A DNA stretch of 64,000 bases from Opitutales bacterium (GCA_017546455.1 JAFYWY010000005.1:1-64000); one strand, 5' to 3'; counted from the stretch's first letter, positions 43,079 to 52,701 are shown. The notes: generated from the sequence alone by a model not told the origin. Numbers and translations are program-made.

Positions 43079-46000
43079 TTATTCACCGAGGACGCCGAAT
43101 TCGGCACCGCCGGCAAAGTCTTGTCCGTTTTGCGAGGACAAGGCGCGGAAGCGTACGTAGCGGGCCTTCAGCGGCTTCGGGAAGAGAATCTTCTTTTCTT
43201 CCTTCGTGCGCGGGAAGCTGCCCTTGGCAACCGGGTCGCCCCAGGTCTTGCCGTCGAGGCTGACGTAGATTTCGTAGTCCTTGATGTCGCCGTTTTCGCC
43301 GCCGGAGCGCGGGAGGTAGGAAACGCCCTTGAGAGTCTTCACTTCTCCGGTGTCGAAATCCACCCAGTGCGGATACGGGGCGACGGTCACGCTGTAAGCC
43401 GTGTGCCAGATCGTGGACGGGTCGTTGTCGACGAGATTGTCTGCCGGTTCTCCGCCTTCCTGGTTACTGCAGAACGCAACGGAGAGGCTGACCTTTTCGA
43501 GGCGCGGCAAGTCCATTTCGGTCTTCAGTTCGGGACGGCCGGCAAGCCATGCGGCAATCTTTCCGCCGTTGCGGAACGGGATTGTCCCCTTGTAGGCCTG
43601 AGCCTTTCCACCGTCAACGGAGTAGTAAATTTCCGCCTTCGGGTCCTTGGCCGAAATCGTCACAACCCCCGCGATATCACGTGCAATCGCGATCGGCATC
43701 GCACCGGCCGGAGCAACGTTGACCTGCTCGGCGATCGAGCCGGCCTTAAGCGGACGCATGATGAAGCCGAAGCTCGTCGGTTCGGAGAAGACCTTGTCGC
43801 GATCGAGCGCATCCGGTCCGCAGGAAGCACCGCCGAGACCGCGAACGCCGGAGCTGAGCAGGAGCGTCGTCTTTTCGGAGTTCGCAACGGCGTCTTCGAG
43901 CTTGTAAGCATTCGACGCCGCAGCAATTTGTGCTTGGGAAATCGGGAGCGCGGAAGCGCAGAATTTTTCCGTGGAAACAAAGGCGACACCGCTCTTGTTT
44001 TCCTTGTTCAGGAGCGCGCACCAACGCACTTCTTCGCGGTTACCCATTTCCTGCGGGAGAATGTAGCGGACGAAGTTGTCGGCCACCTTGCTCTGGTAGC
44101 GTCCGACGAAGGATCCGGACTTGCGGTCGGCGTAATTTTCAATCGGGCCGCGTCCGTAATACGCGAAGGTATCGAGGCCTGCGGGCAGCGCAACTTCGTA
44201 GCCGAGACGCGGCAGGTCGAACTTGCCTTCCGAGCAGGAAATCATGGTTTGGAGCTCAATGGAGCCATCCGGATAAACCGTCCAAATCTGGTGTGCGTTA
44301 AAGTGGAAGCCGTTTTGGCCTTCCGCCTTCACCGGATAGGAGAGCGTGCAGATGCCGGTCTTCGGATCCTGAGAAATCGACGGCGTTCCCGCGACACTCT
44401 GCTTGAGATTGCTCAAGCCGGCACGAGCCCAACGTCCGCGCGGGACATTGTCGTTGCTGACCGGGACGCGGTGAGCGTTGATTTTCGGACCGTTACCGGC
44501 CGTAATCACCGTGTCGTCGCCGTATTGAAGCGATTCAATCGTCCCCGTTGCGCCGGAGAACTTCACGGCGAAACCGCAACCGCGAATTTCCGCATCCCCG
44601 TTCGGCGAACGCTTCAGTTCGACGTCTTCGCCCTTAGCCACATCAGCGATGCTCGGACGCGTTCCCGCGGCCTTGACGAGCAATTGTTCGTCGGCCTGGA
44701 CATAATCCTTTTCCGCCCAGGGCGCATCACCCGCGAGGCAGAACTGGACATTGAGGAAGTATTCGGCTTCCGGCTTAAGATTTTTCGCATCAAACGGAAT
44801 TTCGACGACCTTCTTCGTGCGCGGCGCAACGCCGGCAAGCGCGGAGGCGGGAAGCGTGCCCGACTGAACGGCCTTGCCGTCCTCGGTCAGCGTCCACTTC
44901 AGCATGTAACCGTCGAGGCTCTTGAAATAATACTTATTAAAGACTTCAACCTTCGAAGCGTTTTCCGTCGCCGCGGCAACGCCGATGTACTGGTAAACCT
45001 TTTTGACTTCGAAGTACTGCGGTTTCGGCGAGCGGTCGGCGAAGATAACGCCGTTGCAGACGAAGTCGCGGTCGTGCGGCACTTCGCCGAACTGGCCGCC
45101 GTAAACCAAGCCGCGTCGGCCCGCTACCGGGTCATAGCGGTAAAGCGCCTGGTCCACCCAGTCCCAAATGGCACCGCCGCAGATGTAGTTCGAGGATTCG
45201 ATGGCATCCCAATAATCCTTGAGATTGCCCATCGCATTACCCATCGAGTGCGCGTATTCCGAAATGTGGAACGGCTGCTTGCAGTGGCCCTGAGCGGCGT
45301 AGTTAACCCAGCCGACGGACGGATACTGGTTCGAGCCCATGTCCACGATGTTGTTGTTGCGCTCGTACTGAACCGGGCGGGAAGCGTCAAACTTCTTCAG
45401 CTCCTGGTAAGCGGCCTTGAAGTTATCCCCGGGACCGGCTTCGTTGCCGAGCGACCAAATTACGATGGACGGCTGGTTCACGTTGCGGTGCGCCATTTCC
45501 ATGACGCGCGCCACGTGCGCCGGACGCCATTCGATCGGGTGCGAAAGCGAGGCGTCGCCGTAATAGTACTGGTGCGATTCGATGTTCGCTTCGTCTTCGA
45601 GGTAAATCCCGTACTTATTGCAGAGGAAGTAGAAATACGGATCCGTCGGGTAGTGGGAGTTGCGGACGTGGTTGATGTTGCCGCGCTTCATGAGCATGAC
45701 TTCTTCTTCCATGTCTTCACGCGTCACGGCGTGTCCGCGTTCCGGATGCGATTCGTGGCGGTTTACCCCCTTGAGTTTGACGGTCTTTCCGTTGACGTAA
45801 AGGTAACGGCCCTTCTTGCCGAACTCGTCGATTTGGTTGTCGCGAATTTCGACTTCGCAGAAACCGACCTGCGAGGAAACGGCTTCGATCGTCTTTCCGC
45901 CCTGCTTCAGTTCTGCGATGAGCAGGTAGAGATTCGGATCTTCGGCCGACCAACGTTTCGGTGCGGGAACGGCGAGCACGGTCTTCGGCAATTCGAGGTT

Positions 46001-47038
46001 TTCGCGGCTCTTCAGCGCAGGAACGGCAACCGTTGCCGTTGCGACCGGAGCTTCCGAGTACTCGTCGGAATAAAGTTCTTTCTGCGCATAAAGCGAGTAA
46101 ACGATCTCGCACCCGTCAACGCCGGCACCGAAATTACGTACGTCCGTCGTCACGTTGAGCTTGTCGCCCTGCGGAATAACGACGAAGTCGCGGATGTGCA
46201 CTTTCGGCGTGGAATAGACCGACACGGTACGGAAAATCCCCGGGAGGCGATACATGTCCTGCGCTTCGAGGAAGGAGCCGTCGGAATTGCGGTAAACTTC
46301 GACCGCGACGGTGGCCTTTTCGCCGGGCTTCACGAATTCGGAAATATCAAAGCAAGCGGGGTCGCGGGAATTCTTCGAGAAGCCGACGTATTTGCCGTTT
46401 ACCCAAACATAGAAGAAGGAGTCCACACCGTCAAAATTGAGGAAGATTTCGCGGCCGTTCCAATCGGCGGGCACTTCGAAATCGCGGAGGTAGGAACCGA
46501 CTTCATTGCGGTAAACGTAGGTCGTGCGCTGCTTGTTCGCCGGTTCGCGCATCACGCCGAGCTTCCAGTCGCCGACAGCGACCTTGTGTTCGAAAATAAC
46601 CGGCTGGTTCACGTACATCGGCAAGCCGTACTTGAGCGAGCCGTCTTTTTGAATGCCTGCGATGTTCCAGTTCGACGGGACGGTAATCGTGTCCCAAGCC
46701 GAAGCATCGAAGCCGGCCTTGAAAAAGTTCTTCGGGCGTTCTTCCGGTGTTTTGCACCAGTGGAATTTCCAGGCGCCGTTGAGGGATTTCCAGTAGCGGG
46801 AATACTCCGGAAGCACCTTTCGGGCGGAAGCCGCGTCGGCAAACGAAGTAAAGGTCGCTCGCGGCATTTCCTTGTTGAGGGCAAGATTCTTAACGCAATT
46901 CACGTCACGGGCGGGATCCCATTCGTTCCCCGTCGGAGCCGAATCGTTTCCGTAACGAAAACCTTCCAACTGCGGCATCGCGCCGAAGCAGGCAATCGCC
47001 AAGCCGGAAAAAACAAGAGCAAGGATATTTTTATTCAT
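43079..47038 (-). CDS. Secreted GH2 beta-galactosidase with C-terminal carbohydrate-binding module
   Basis: About 1319 residues with a signal peptide (ILALVFSGLAIACFGA). The LacZ-type GH2 domains are in order: jelly-roll (VWVNGKYVGFSKNSRDPA), Ig-like, TIM barrel (KGVNRHESHPERGHAVTRED). The acid/base Glu is in WSLGNEAGPGDNF and the nucleophile Glu in HISEYAHSMGNAMGN. The Bgal small-chain domain follows. Extra C-terminal parts are a short chitobiase-like segment (AEIYYSVDGGKAQAYKG) and an F5/8-type (CBM32-like) discoidin module (DNDPSTIWHTAYS ... RYVRFRALS). Export and CBM32 suggest use of host or plant glycans outside the cytoplasm. Start 47038 gives the signal peptide. Confidence 0.93.
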   Translation of the reverse strand: MNKNILALVFSGLAIACFGAMPQLEGFRYGNDSAPTGNEWDPARDVNCVKNLALNKEMPRATFTSFADAASARKVLPEYSRYWKSLNGAWKFHWCKTPEERPKNFFKAGFDASAWDTITVPSNWNIAGIQKDGSLKYGLPMYVNQPVIFEHKVAVGDWKLGVMREPANKQRTTYVYRNEVGSYLRDFEVPADWNGREIFLNFDGVDSFFYVWVNGKYVGFSKNSRDPACFDISEFVKPGEKATVAVEVYRNSDGSFLEAQDMYRLPGIFRTVSVYSTPKVHIRDFVVIPQGDKLNVTTDVRNFGAGVDGCEIVYSLYAQKELYSDEYSEAPVATATVAVPALKSRENLELPKTVLAVPAPKRWSAEDPNLYLLIAELKQGGKTIEAVSSQVGFCEVEIRDNQIDEFGKKGRYLYVNGKTVKLKGVNRHESHPERGHAVTREDMEEEVMLMKRGNINHVRNSHYPTDPYFYFLCNKYGIYLEDEANIESHQYYYGDASLSHPIEWRPAHVARVMEMAHRNVNQPSIVIWSLGNEAGPGDNFKAAYQELKKFDASRPVQYERNNNIVDMGSNQYPSVGWVNYAAQGHCKQPFHISEYAHSMGNAMGNLKDYWDAIESSNYICGGAIWDWVDQALYRYDPVAGRRGLVYGGQFGEVPHDRDFVCNGVIFADRSPKPQYFEVKKVYQYIGVAAATENASKVEVFNKYYFKSLDGYMLKWTLTEDGKAVQSGTLPASALAGVAPRTKKVVEIPFDAKNLKPEAEYFLNVQFCLAGDAPWAEKDYVQADEQLLVKAAGTRPSIADVAKGEDVELKRSPNGDAEIRGCGFAVKFSGATGTIESLQYGDDTVITAGNGPKINAHRVPVSNDNVPRGRWARAGLSNLKQSVAGTPSISQDPKTGICTLSYPVKAEGQNGFHFNAHQIWTVYPDGSIELQTMISCSEGKFDLPRLGYEVALPAGLDTFAYYGRGPIENYADRKSGSFVGRYQSKVADNFVRYILPQEMGNREEVRWCALLNKENKSGVAFVSTEKFCASALPISQAQIAAASNAYKLEDAVANSEKTTLLLSSGVRGLGGASCGPDALDRDKVFSEPTSFGFIMRPLKAGSIAEQVNVAPAGAMPIAIARDIAGVVTISAKDPKAEIYYSVDGGKAQAYKGTIPFRNGGKIAAWLAGRPELKTEMDLPRLEKVSLSVAFCSNQEGGEPADNLVDNDPSTIWHTAYSVTVAPYPHWVDFDTGEVKTLKGVSYLPRSGGENGDIKDYEIYVSLDGKTWGDPVAKGSFPRTKEEKKILFPKPLKARYVRFRALSSQNGQDFAGGAEFGVLGE

Positions 47039-47207
47039 AAAGTTATGTCGGATGATAAGGGTTCGCTTCCCAAATAAGAAGCCGACGGGGAGTTTCCCAT
47101 TTTCCCCGCAAACTTGCAAACGCAAACACAGAAAAATTGCCCGCAAATTTATGTTTATTCTCTGTTGCACGGAAACGGCTCAGCGCTCATGATTGAGCTT
47201 TAATTTT

Positions 47208-48308
47208 ATGTCACTTTCCTATACAGAGCTTGCAAATTCGGTCGTAACCAAGATGCCGGTTTACGAACCCGGAAAGCCGATCGAATACGTCGCACGGGAA
47301 TTCGGATTAGACCCGAACGACATCGTCAAGATGGCCTCGAACGAAAACCCCTTCGGAGCCTCGCCCAAAGCCCTGGCCGCCGTGCGCGCCATGCTCGACG
47401 GCGTCAATATGTACCCGGACGGCGCGTCCATCGAATTGCGGGACCGCCTCGCAAAACTTTGGGACCTGAAGCCCTCTCAGTTTTTCGTCGGTAACGGCTC
47501 CAACGAAGCCCTCATGATTCTCGGGCAGACCTTCCTGAATCCGGACTGCGAAGTCATCTACGGCGAACAGGCCTTCGTCGTTTACAAAATCGCGACGATT
47601 CTCGCAGGCGCCAAGAGCGTACCCGTCCCGATGCCGAACTTCCAAACGGACCTGAAAGCCATGCGCGCCGCCGTGACGGACAAAACCCGCATGATTTTCA
47701 TCACGAATCCGAACAATCCGCAAGGCACCGTCAGCGATCCGGACGAACTGCTCGCGTTCGCGGAAAGCCTGCCCGAACACGTCATCCTCGTTATCGACGA
47801 AGCCTACGCAGAGTTTACGGATAAGACGCCGGACCTGCGCCCGCTCATCGCCCAGGGCCGCAAAATCGTCGTCACCCGCACGTTCTCCAAGCTGTACGGC
47901 TTGGCCGGCTTCCGCATCGGCTATCTCTTCGGCTCCGAAGAAGTCGTCGGCCTCATGAACCGCGTGCGCCAGCCCTTTAACAGCAATTTGCCCGCCCAGG
48001 TTGCGGCGCTTGCGGCACTCGATGACCGTGAATTCGTCGAAACCACGCTCCGCGGCAATGCCGAAGGCGTGAAGACGCTCTACGCAGGCTTCGAAGCGCT
48101 CGGCCTGAAATACGTTCCGACGCACACGAACTTCATGCTCGTTGAAATCGAAGACGCAGGTAAGGTTTTCGTCGAACTCGAAAAACACGGCGTCATCGTC
48201 CGCCCGATGAAGGGCTACGGCATGCCGAATCACTTGCGCGTCACCGTCGGCACACCCGAGCAGAACGCCCGCCTGCTCACCGCACTCAAAACCATTTTAA
48301 ACAAATAA
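47208..48308 (+). CDS. hisC: Histidinol-phosphate aminotransferase
   Basis: A 366-residue class I/II PLP aminotransferase. The PLP lysine is in TRTFSKLYGLAGFRIGY; MASNENPFGASP, FITNPNNPQGT and VIDEAYAEF are typical of HisC. The ATG at 47208 (MSLSYTEL) is preferred; a TTG at 47193 is in frame. Other aromatic-transaminase functions are possible, as in many HisC homologues. It is followed 18 bp later by the PpiD-like gene. The his genes here are scattered (hisG 52.7 kb, hisF 63.4 kb). Confidence 0.92.
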   Translation: MSLSYTELANSVVTKMPVYEPGKPIEYVAREFGLDPNDIVKMASNENPFGASPKALAAVRAMLDGVNMYPDGASIELRDRLAKLWDLKPSQFFVGNGSNEALMILGQTFLNPDCEVIYGEQAFVVYKIATILAGAKSVPVPMPNFQTDLKAMRAAVTDKTRMIFITNPNNPQGTVSDPDELLAFAESLPEHVILVIDEAYAEFTDKTPDLRPLIAQGRKIVVTRTFSKLYGLAGFRIGYLFGSEEVVGLMNRVRQPFNSNLPAQVAALAALDDREFVETTLRGNAEGVKTLYAGFEALGLKYVPTHTNFMLVEIEDAGKVFVELEKHGVIVRPMKGYGMPNHLRVTVGTPEQNARLLTALKTILNK

Positions 48309-48326
48309 CTCACACACCCAAAAACT

Positions 48327-49934
48327 ATGATCGGTTTTTTCCAAAACACCATGGCGAAGCACCACCGACTGATGTTCGGCCTGCTTCTTGTCGTTATCGT
48401 CGTCTCCTTCGTTTTCTACACCGGCTCGGGTAGCGCAATGGACCTGCTCGGCTTCCGCAAGTCGCCGGAAGTCTGCGGCGTAAAGCTCAACGACCGCGAG
48501 GCCGAAATCTATCGCACGGCCGTCCTGCTGACCTCCGGCCGCGACATCAGCGAATCCCAATTCCGCACGGCACTCGTCCAACGCGTCGTCCTCGAGCACC
48601 TCGCCGACACCTATCAGGTTCCGAATCCCTCCCAGGAAGCCTTCGACGCCTTCACGAAGCAGTTCTTCGGCCTCAAAGACGGCGAAGTCCTCGACCCGAA
48701 ACGCTTCGGCCTGAACATCGATCCGGAAACCCTGAAAACCATTTTGGTCCAAACCTGCCGCATCGCCGAACTGCAAAACATTTTTGCCGGTTCGCCCGCC
48801 GCCTTGGACGCCGACATCGTTCTGCGCTGGCAGGAACTGAACACGCAGTGGGAACTCGAAAGCGCCAAGCTCTCCCTCGCCGCGCTCAAGGTCGAACCCA
48901 AGGCAAGCGAAGCCGATCTCGAAAAGTACTTTGCGGCCAACGCCGAAAACTACCGCATCGCGCCGATGGTTAAACTCGCGTACGCCGTCGTTCAGCCGAG
49001 CGCCGAAATGCGCGCTAAAATCGGCGAGCCGACGGACGCAGAACTGAAGCTGTTCATCCGCATGCAGGACCGCAAACTCTCCGACGACAAGGCCGTCACC
49101 GACGCCCTCGCCAAGGAGCGCGCCGCATGGGTCAAACGCTGGAAGGACGACCGCCTCTCGCTGCAGGTCGCATCCTCGACCTCCGACATGCTCGCCGACA
49201 AACTGCCGCAGGAACTCATCAGCCCGGACATGCCGGAATTCGCAGAGAACGTCAAGGCCGCCGGTCTGGAACTGAAAACCCTTCCCGCTTTCCCGCAGGA
49301 CGCCGTTCCCGCCAAGGCCCCGATTCCGGAAGCCGTTCTCCGCGAAGTCGCCACCTCGCTTAACAGCACGCTTTGGCGCACGGACGCCATTCCGCACGGC
49401 GAAAACGCCCTCGTCGTCGTCTTCCTCGGCAGCGATCCCTCTCGCATCCCGGCCCTGAGCGAAATCCGCGAGCAAGTCACCGCCGACTGGCTCGAAGCCG
49501 AAAAAGACAGCCTCCGCTTCGACCGCGCACGCGAGCTCGGTGCCCAACTCCGCAAGGATGTCGCCGCAGGGAAGCCTTTCGCCGACGCCGCCAAAGCCCT
49601 CGGCATGACGGCAACCAAACCGGCAGCAGCCGTCACCATGCAAAACGTCCCCGCAGACCTGCAGGTTGTCAGCTACGCTCTTTTCGAATCCCTGAAATCC
49701 ACGCCGCTGAACACGGTTTCCGATATTCTCTACGCCGGCGACGTCGCCTATTTCGTCCGACCGAGCCAAAAGACGATTCCGGAACTCGACAAGAATTCGA
49801 AGGAATTCGCGCAACTCGTGGACTTCGTCAACATGCAGATTGCAGGCACCACGCTGAACGTCCAGCTCAGCCAACGCATCGGCGAAGAGCTCTTTAAGGT
49901 CACGCCGCCGCAGGAAAACGCCGAGCAGGAATAA
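48327..49934 (+). CDS. PpiD/SurA-like membrane-anchored periplasmic chaperone
   Basis: 535 residues. The N-terminal membrane anchor (MFGLLLVVIVVSFVFYTGSG) and the following segment (VCGVKLNDREAEIYRTAVLL, then RTALVQRVVLEHLADTYQVP) match the SurA_N_3 region of PpiD-type proteins. The remaining ~350 residues are helical. A canonical parvulin rotamase core (GGDLG/F...P) is not obvious, so it may be a chaperone without isomerase activity. Likely assists outer-membrane protein folding. Cotranscribed with hisC; a terminator follows. Confidence 0.75.
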   Translation: MIGFFQNTMAKHHRLMFGLLLVVIVVSFVFYTGSGSAMDLLGFRKSPEVCGVKLNDREAEIYRTAVLLTSGRDISESQFRTALVQRVVLEHLADTYQVPNPSQEAFDAFTKQFFGLKDGEVLDPKRFGLNIDPETLKTILVQTCRIAELQNIFAGSPAALDADIVLRWQELNTQWELESAKLSLAALKVEPKASEADLEKYFAANAENYRIAPMVKLAYAVVQPSAEMRAKIGEPTDAELKLFIRMQDRKLSDDKAVTDALAKERAAWVKRWKDDRLSLQVASSTSDMLADKLPQELISPDMPEFAENVKAAGLELKTLPAFPQDAVPAKAPIPEAVLREVATSLNSTLWRTDAIPHGENALVVVFLGSDPSRIPALSEIREQVTADWLEAEKDSLRFDRARELGAQLRKDVAAGKPFADAAKALGMTATKPAAAVTMQNVPADLQVVSYALFESLKSTPLNTVSDILYAGDVAYFVRPSQKTIPELDKNSKEFAQLVDFVNMQIAGTTLNVQLSQRIGEELFKVTPPQENAEQE

Positions 49935-49947
49935 TTCGATTTCCGAA

Positions 49948-49983
49948 GCGTTCCCGCTAAATGCGGGGACGCTTTTCTTTTTT
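49948..49983 (+). terminator. Terminator after the PpiD-like gene
   Basis: Arms AGCGTTCCCGC and GCGGGGACGCT, loop TAAAT, then TTTTCTTTTTT. It ends only one base before folK starts, so folK must be read through or have a promoter inside the upstream gene. Confidence 0.85.
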
Positions 49984-50481
49984 ATGGAAAAGCCCGTCGC
50001 CCTCATCGCCCTCGGAGCCAATCTCGGCAATCGGGAAGCCACGCTCCGCCGAGCCCTAAGCAAGCTGGAATCCGCCGGAATCCGCGTACTCGCCGTCTCG
50101 GACTTCATCGAAACCGAACCCGTCGGCTACACAAACCAACCGAACTTTCTCAACGGAACAGCGGCCCTCGAAGTCCCCGCAGAACTCTCCCCGGAAGCGC
50201 TGCTTAAGCTACTTCTCTCGACGGAAAGCGACCTCGGCCGCGAGCGTCCCTTCCCCAACGCTCCGCGTACCTGCGACTTGGACCTGCTCTTTTTCGAAGA
50301 CGAAACCCGCACCACGCCGCAACTGACGCTGCCGCATCCGCGCTGGCAGGAACGCGCCTTCGTACTCATCCCGCTCGCCGATCTTTTTGAAAAAGCCCGC
50401 GCAGCCGAGCAATCCTGGGGTGCGCGGCAGCCTTGGATCTCGATCCGACAAAAAGTCGCAGAAATTATAGGCGGCGAATAG
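49984..50481 (+). CDS. folK: 2-amino-4-hydroxy-6-hydroxymethyldihydropteridine diphosphokinase
   Basis: A 165-residue HPPK of folate biosynthesis. Motifs are IALGANLGNREATLRRAL, the substrate loop FIETEPVGYTNQPNFLNG, and the ATP/Mg site DLGRERPFPNAPRTCDLDLLFF with its Asp pair, followed by LPHPRWQERAFVLIPL. The start codon directly abuts the terminator of the preceding gene. No other folate gene is adjacent. Confidence 0.93.
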   Translation: MEKPVALIALGANLGNREATLRRALSKLESAGIRVLAVSDFIETEPVGYTNQPNFLNGTAALEVPAELSPEALLKLLLSTESDLGRERPFPNAPRTCDLDLLFFEDETRTTPQLTLPHPRWQERAFVLIPLADLFEKARAAEQSWGARQPWISIRQKVAEIIGGE

Positions 50482-50526
50482 TAAGCAGAGATTGGAAACC
50501 GGTGACCGGTAAACAGTGAATGGTCT
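50482..50526. repeat. Degenerate GTGAA-type intergenic repeat
   Basis: Units such as GTAAGCAGAGATTGG, GGTGACCGGTAAACAGTG and AATGG lie between the convergent folK and tgt genes and resemble 6805-6873 and 42900-42925. No conventional terminator is seen here. Confidence 0.5.
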
Positions 50527-50531
50527 CCAAC

Positions 50532-51698
50532 CTAGCGCCGCTGCTTTCTTGCGGCCTCGCCGGCTTCGTAACGGGCAATCCATTCCCGCGACCACGGCGT
50601 AAAATCGCCCGCCTCGAGGTGTTCCCGTGCCTGGCGCATAAGATCCTGGAAGAAATGGATATTGTGAATGCTCAAAAGCGTCGAAGAAAGCATTTCGCCC
50701 GCAACATAAAGGTGGCGCAGGTAAGCCCGGGAGAAACGGCGGCAGGTGTAGTTGTCCAAACCTTCAACGAGCGGCGCTTCGTCGAGTTTAAACTTTTCGT
50801 TTTTGATATTAATCGTTCCGTCCGGAGTAAAGGCCGTACCGTGGCGCGCCAAACGCGTCGGCATCACGCAGTCAAACATATCCGCGCCAAGGGCAATCAT
50901 TTTCAGCAATTGCGGCGGCGTACCCACGCCCATGACGTAGCGCGGCTTAAAATGCGGAAGGAAAGGCGTGCTCGCGGCCACCTGCTGGAGCATTTCCGGT
51001 TCAGGCTCTCCGACCGAGACGCCGCCGATGGCGTAGCCGGGGAAATCCATCTGCGAAAGCGCCTCGGCACATTCCCGCCGGAGATCATCGTAAATGCCGC
51101 CCTGCACAATCCCGAAAACATGATGCCCGGCCGCGAGGAAACCGTCATCCGTCGCATGGCAAAGAAATTCATTGGCCCAACGTAGCGTCGTACGGTTGGC
51201 ATCGGCGACATCGCGCTTCGTCGCCGGGAACGGCGGGCAAATATCCAGAACCATGGCAATATCGCTTCCGAGAGCACTCTGAATGTCGAGGCAGGAACGC
51301 GGCGTAAGCGTAATTCGGGCGCCGTCCAGATGCGACGCAAAGGTGATACCCGCCTCCGTGATTTTGCGCAGTTTGGACAGGGAAAAGACTTGGAACCCTC
51401 CGGAGTCGGTCAGAATCGGCCCGTCCCAATCCATGAACTTATGCAATCCGCCGAGCGCACGCACGGTCTGCGGCCCCGGGCGCAAGTTCAGGTGATAGGT
51501 GTTTCCGAGAATAATCTGCGCCCCTGTCTCCTTGACCTGTGTCGGCGTGAGCGATTTGACCGTTCCCTGCGTTCCGACCGGCATGAAAACCGGCGTCTGC
51601 ACCGTTCCGTGGCGCGTACGCAACTCACAGCGGCGTGCCGCACTCGCGGGATCGGTTTTTAATACGGTAAAATGCGTGTTAGACTCGGATGACATCAT
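50532..51698 (-). CDS. tgt: Queuine/preQ1 tRNA-guanine transglycosylase
   Basis: A 388-residue TIM-barrel enzyme exchanging G34 for preQ1 in Asn, Asp, His and Tyr tRNAs. The key Asp lies in LTDSGGFQVFSL and the nucleophile Asp in FDCVMPTRLARHGTAF; GNTYHLNLRPG and GVGTPPQLLKMIALGAD are also typical. The structural zinc site is altered. The usual CxCxxC (CDCYTC in E. coli) is LDNYTC here, leaving one of three cysteines plus the histidine in SIHNIHF. Its partner gluQ at 6 kb acts on the modified tRNA(Asp). Two adjacent ATGs are possible starts. Confidence 0.92.
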   Translation of the reverse strand: MMSSESNTHFTVLKTDPASAARRCELRTRHGTVQTPVFMPVGTQGTVKSLTPTQVKETGAQIILGNTYHLNLRPGPQTVRALGGLHKFMDWDGPILTDSGGFQVFSLSKLRKITEAGITFASHLDGARITLTPRSCLDIQSALGSDIAMVLDICPPFPATKRDVADANRTTLRWANEFLCHATDDGFLAAGHHVFGIVQGGIYDDLRRECAEALSQMDFPGYAIGGVSVGEPEPEMLQQVAASTPFLPHFKPRYVMGVGTPPQLLKMIALGADMFDCVMPTRLARHGTAFTPDGTINIKNEKFKLDEAPLVEGLDNYTCRRFSRAYLRHLYVAGEMLSSTLLSIHNIHFFQDLMRQAREHLEAGDFTPWSREWIARYEAGEAARKQRR

Positions 51699-51791
51699 AA
51701 GATTTTTGAAATCTACCGAAATAGAGCGGCTAAGGCAATCGCGGGCTTCGCTTATTTCGCATTAGGCCGGATACTCCTTCCCGAGACAAAA

Positions 51792-51832
51792 CAAAAAAAC
51801 GGGCAAGCTACTGAGAGCCTGCCCGTTTTCTC
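51792..51832 (-). terminator. Terminator of the Glu-rich lipoprotein gene
   Basis: Arms AACGGGCA-GCT and AG-CCTGCCCGTT with A-run on the left, giving a T-run on the minus strand; a TTTTC follows on the plus strand too. Confidence 0.8.
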
Positions 51833-51851
51833 GGAATCGTTCGGAAGCGGA

Positions 51852-52550
51852 TTATTCTTCCTCTGCGTACTCTTCCTCTTCGGCGTATTCTTCTTCGCCT
51901 TCGTCTTCTTCGCTGACGGCTTCGAGCGCGTCACCGGAATCCTGCTTAGCCTTTTCGGCTGCAGCCGTAACGGCGGCAACGTCTTCCGGATTTACCCAAA
52001 CCGTGCAGTCGAGTTCGTCGCCCGGAACGAGGGTCGGAGCACCGACAACGCCGTCCACTTCTTCTGCGACGTAGCGGGTTTCGCCTTGGACGGCGACGAC
52101 GATGACGAGCGTGTGAGCGCCGGCCTTGGAAAGGACAACCTTTTCACCCTGCTTGAAAGCGGTGTTCGTGTCAAATTGAACGAGGGAGCAATCTACATTG
52201 TAAGCAACAACGCGAGCCTTGCCTTCATCCGGGGTCGGGAGCGGTTCGCTGTCGGCCTTTGCCGCTTCAATCGCCGCCAACGCCTTTTCCTTGTTGGCCT
52301 GGCTGAGAGCCGGGTAGTTCGCGAGTAACGGAGCTTCGGACTCGGCAGCTACCGCGACAGACGATGCGGGCGTCGCAACATCCGCTTCCGGCGCTTCGTA
52401 GGCATCCACAGCCGGAACAGCAACGGGCTTTGCCTTGGAAACGGTCGCTCCGGCAGACCACGGGCTTTTCGCGGAACCGTCGCTATTGGAAGCGCAGCCG
52501 GCGCAGACGAGGATTGAGACGGAAGCAAGAATGGTGAGAAGATTTCTCAT
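51852..52550 (-). CDS. Lipoprotein with Glu-rich tail, unknown function
   Basis: 232 residues with a lipobox VCAGC (cysteine at about residue 19). An Ala/Val/Pro-rich region follows, then a conserved-looking beta-rich core (ARVVAYNVDCSLVQFDTN, GDELDCTVWVNPEDV). The C-terminus is an acidic run built of EEY/AEEE repeats (GEEEYAEEEEYAEEE). The core may be a small Ig- or SH3-like domain. No family recognised. Divergent from hisG. Confidence 0.6.
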   Translation of the reverse strand: MRNLLTILASVSILVCAGCASNSDGSAKSPWSAGATVSKAKPVAVPAVDAYEAPEADVATPASSVAVAAESEAPLLANYPALSQANKEKALAAIEAAKADSEPLPTPDEGKARVVAYNVDCSLVQFDTNTAFKQGEKVVLSKAGAHTLVIVVAVQGETRYVAEEVDGVVGAPTLVPGDELDCTVWVNPEDVAAVTAAAEKAKQDSGDALEAVSEEDEGEEEYAEEEEYAEEE

Positions 52551-52672
52551 AGGATTGTGTAAAATTTCGGGTGTAATTTGGGATAAATTAGGAAATTCGA
52601 GACTGCAAAACGCGCAGTTTCTGGCAAAAGAGTCGCACTCCTCTCCTAAATTGTCAACTCATTTCTTGCGCC

Positions 52673-52701
52673 TTGACAAGATTGGAGCCGATGTAGATTC
52701 T
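52673..52701 (+). promoter_or_regulatory. Candidate promoter of hisG
   Basis: TTGACA at 52673-52678 followed by TAGATT (15 bp spacer) or GATTCT (17 bp spacer), 33 bp or more upstream of ATG 52734. Confidence 0.4.

Noticed and set aside
43121-47077. 1318-codon open frame on the plus strand
   Set aside because: It is antisense to the beta-galactosidase; GC-rich codon bias keeps the opposite frame open. No signal peptide or domain is recognisable.
48297-50108. 603-codon minus-strand frame
   Set aside because: Shadow over the PpiD-like gene and folK.
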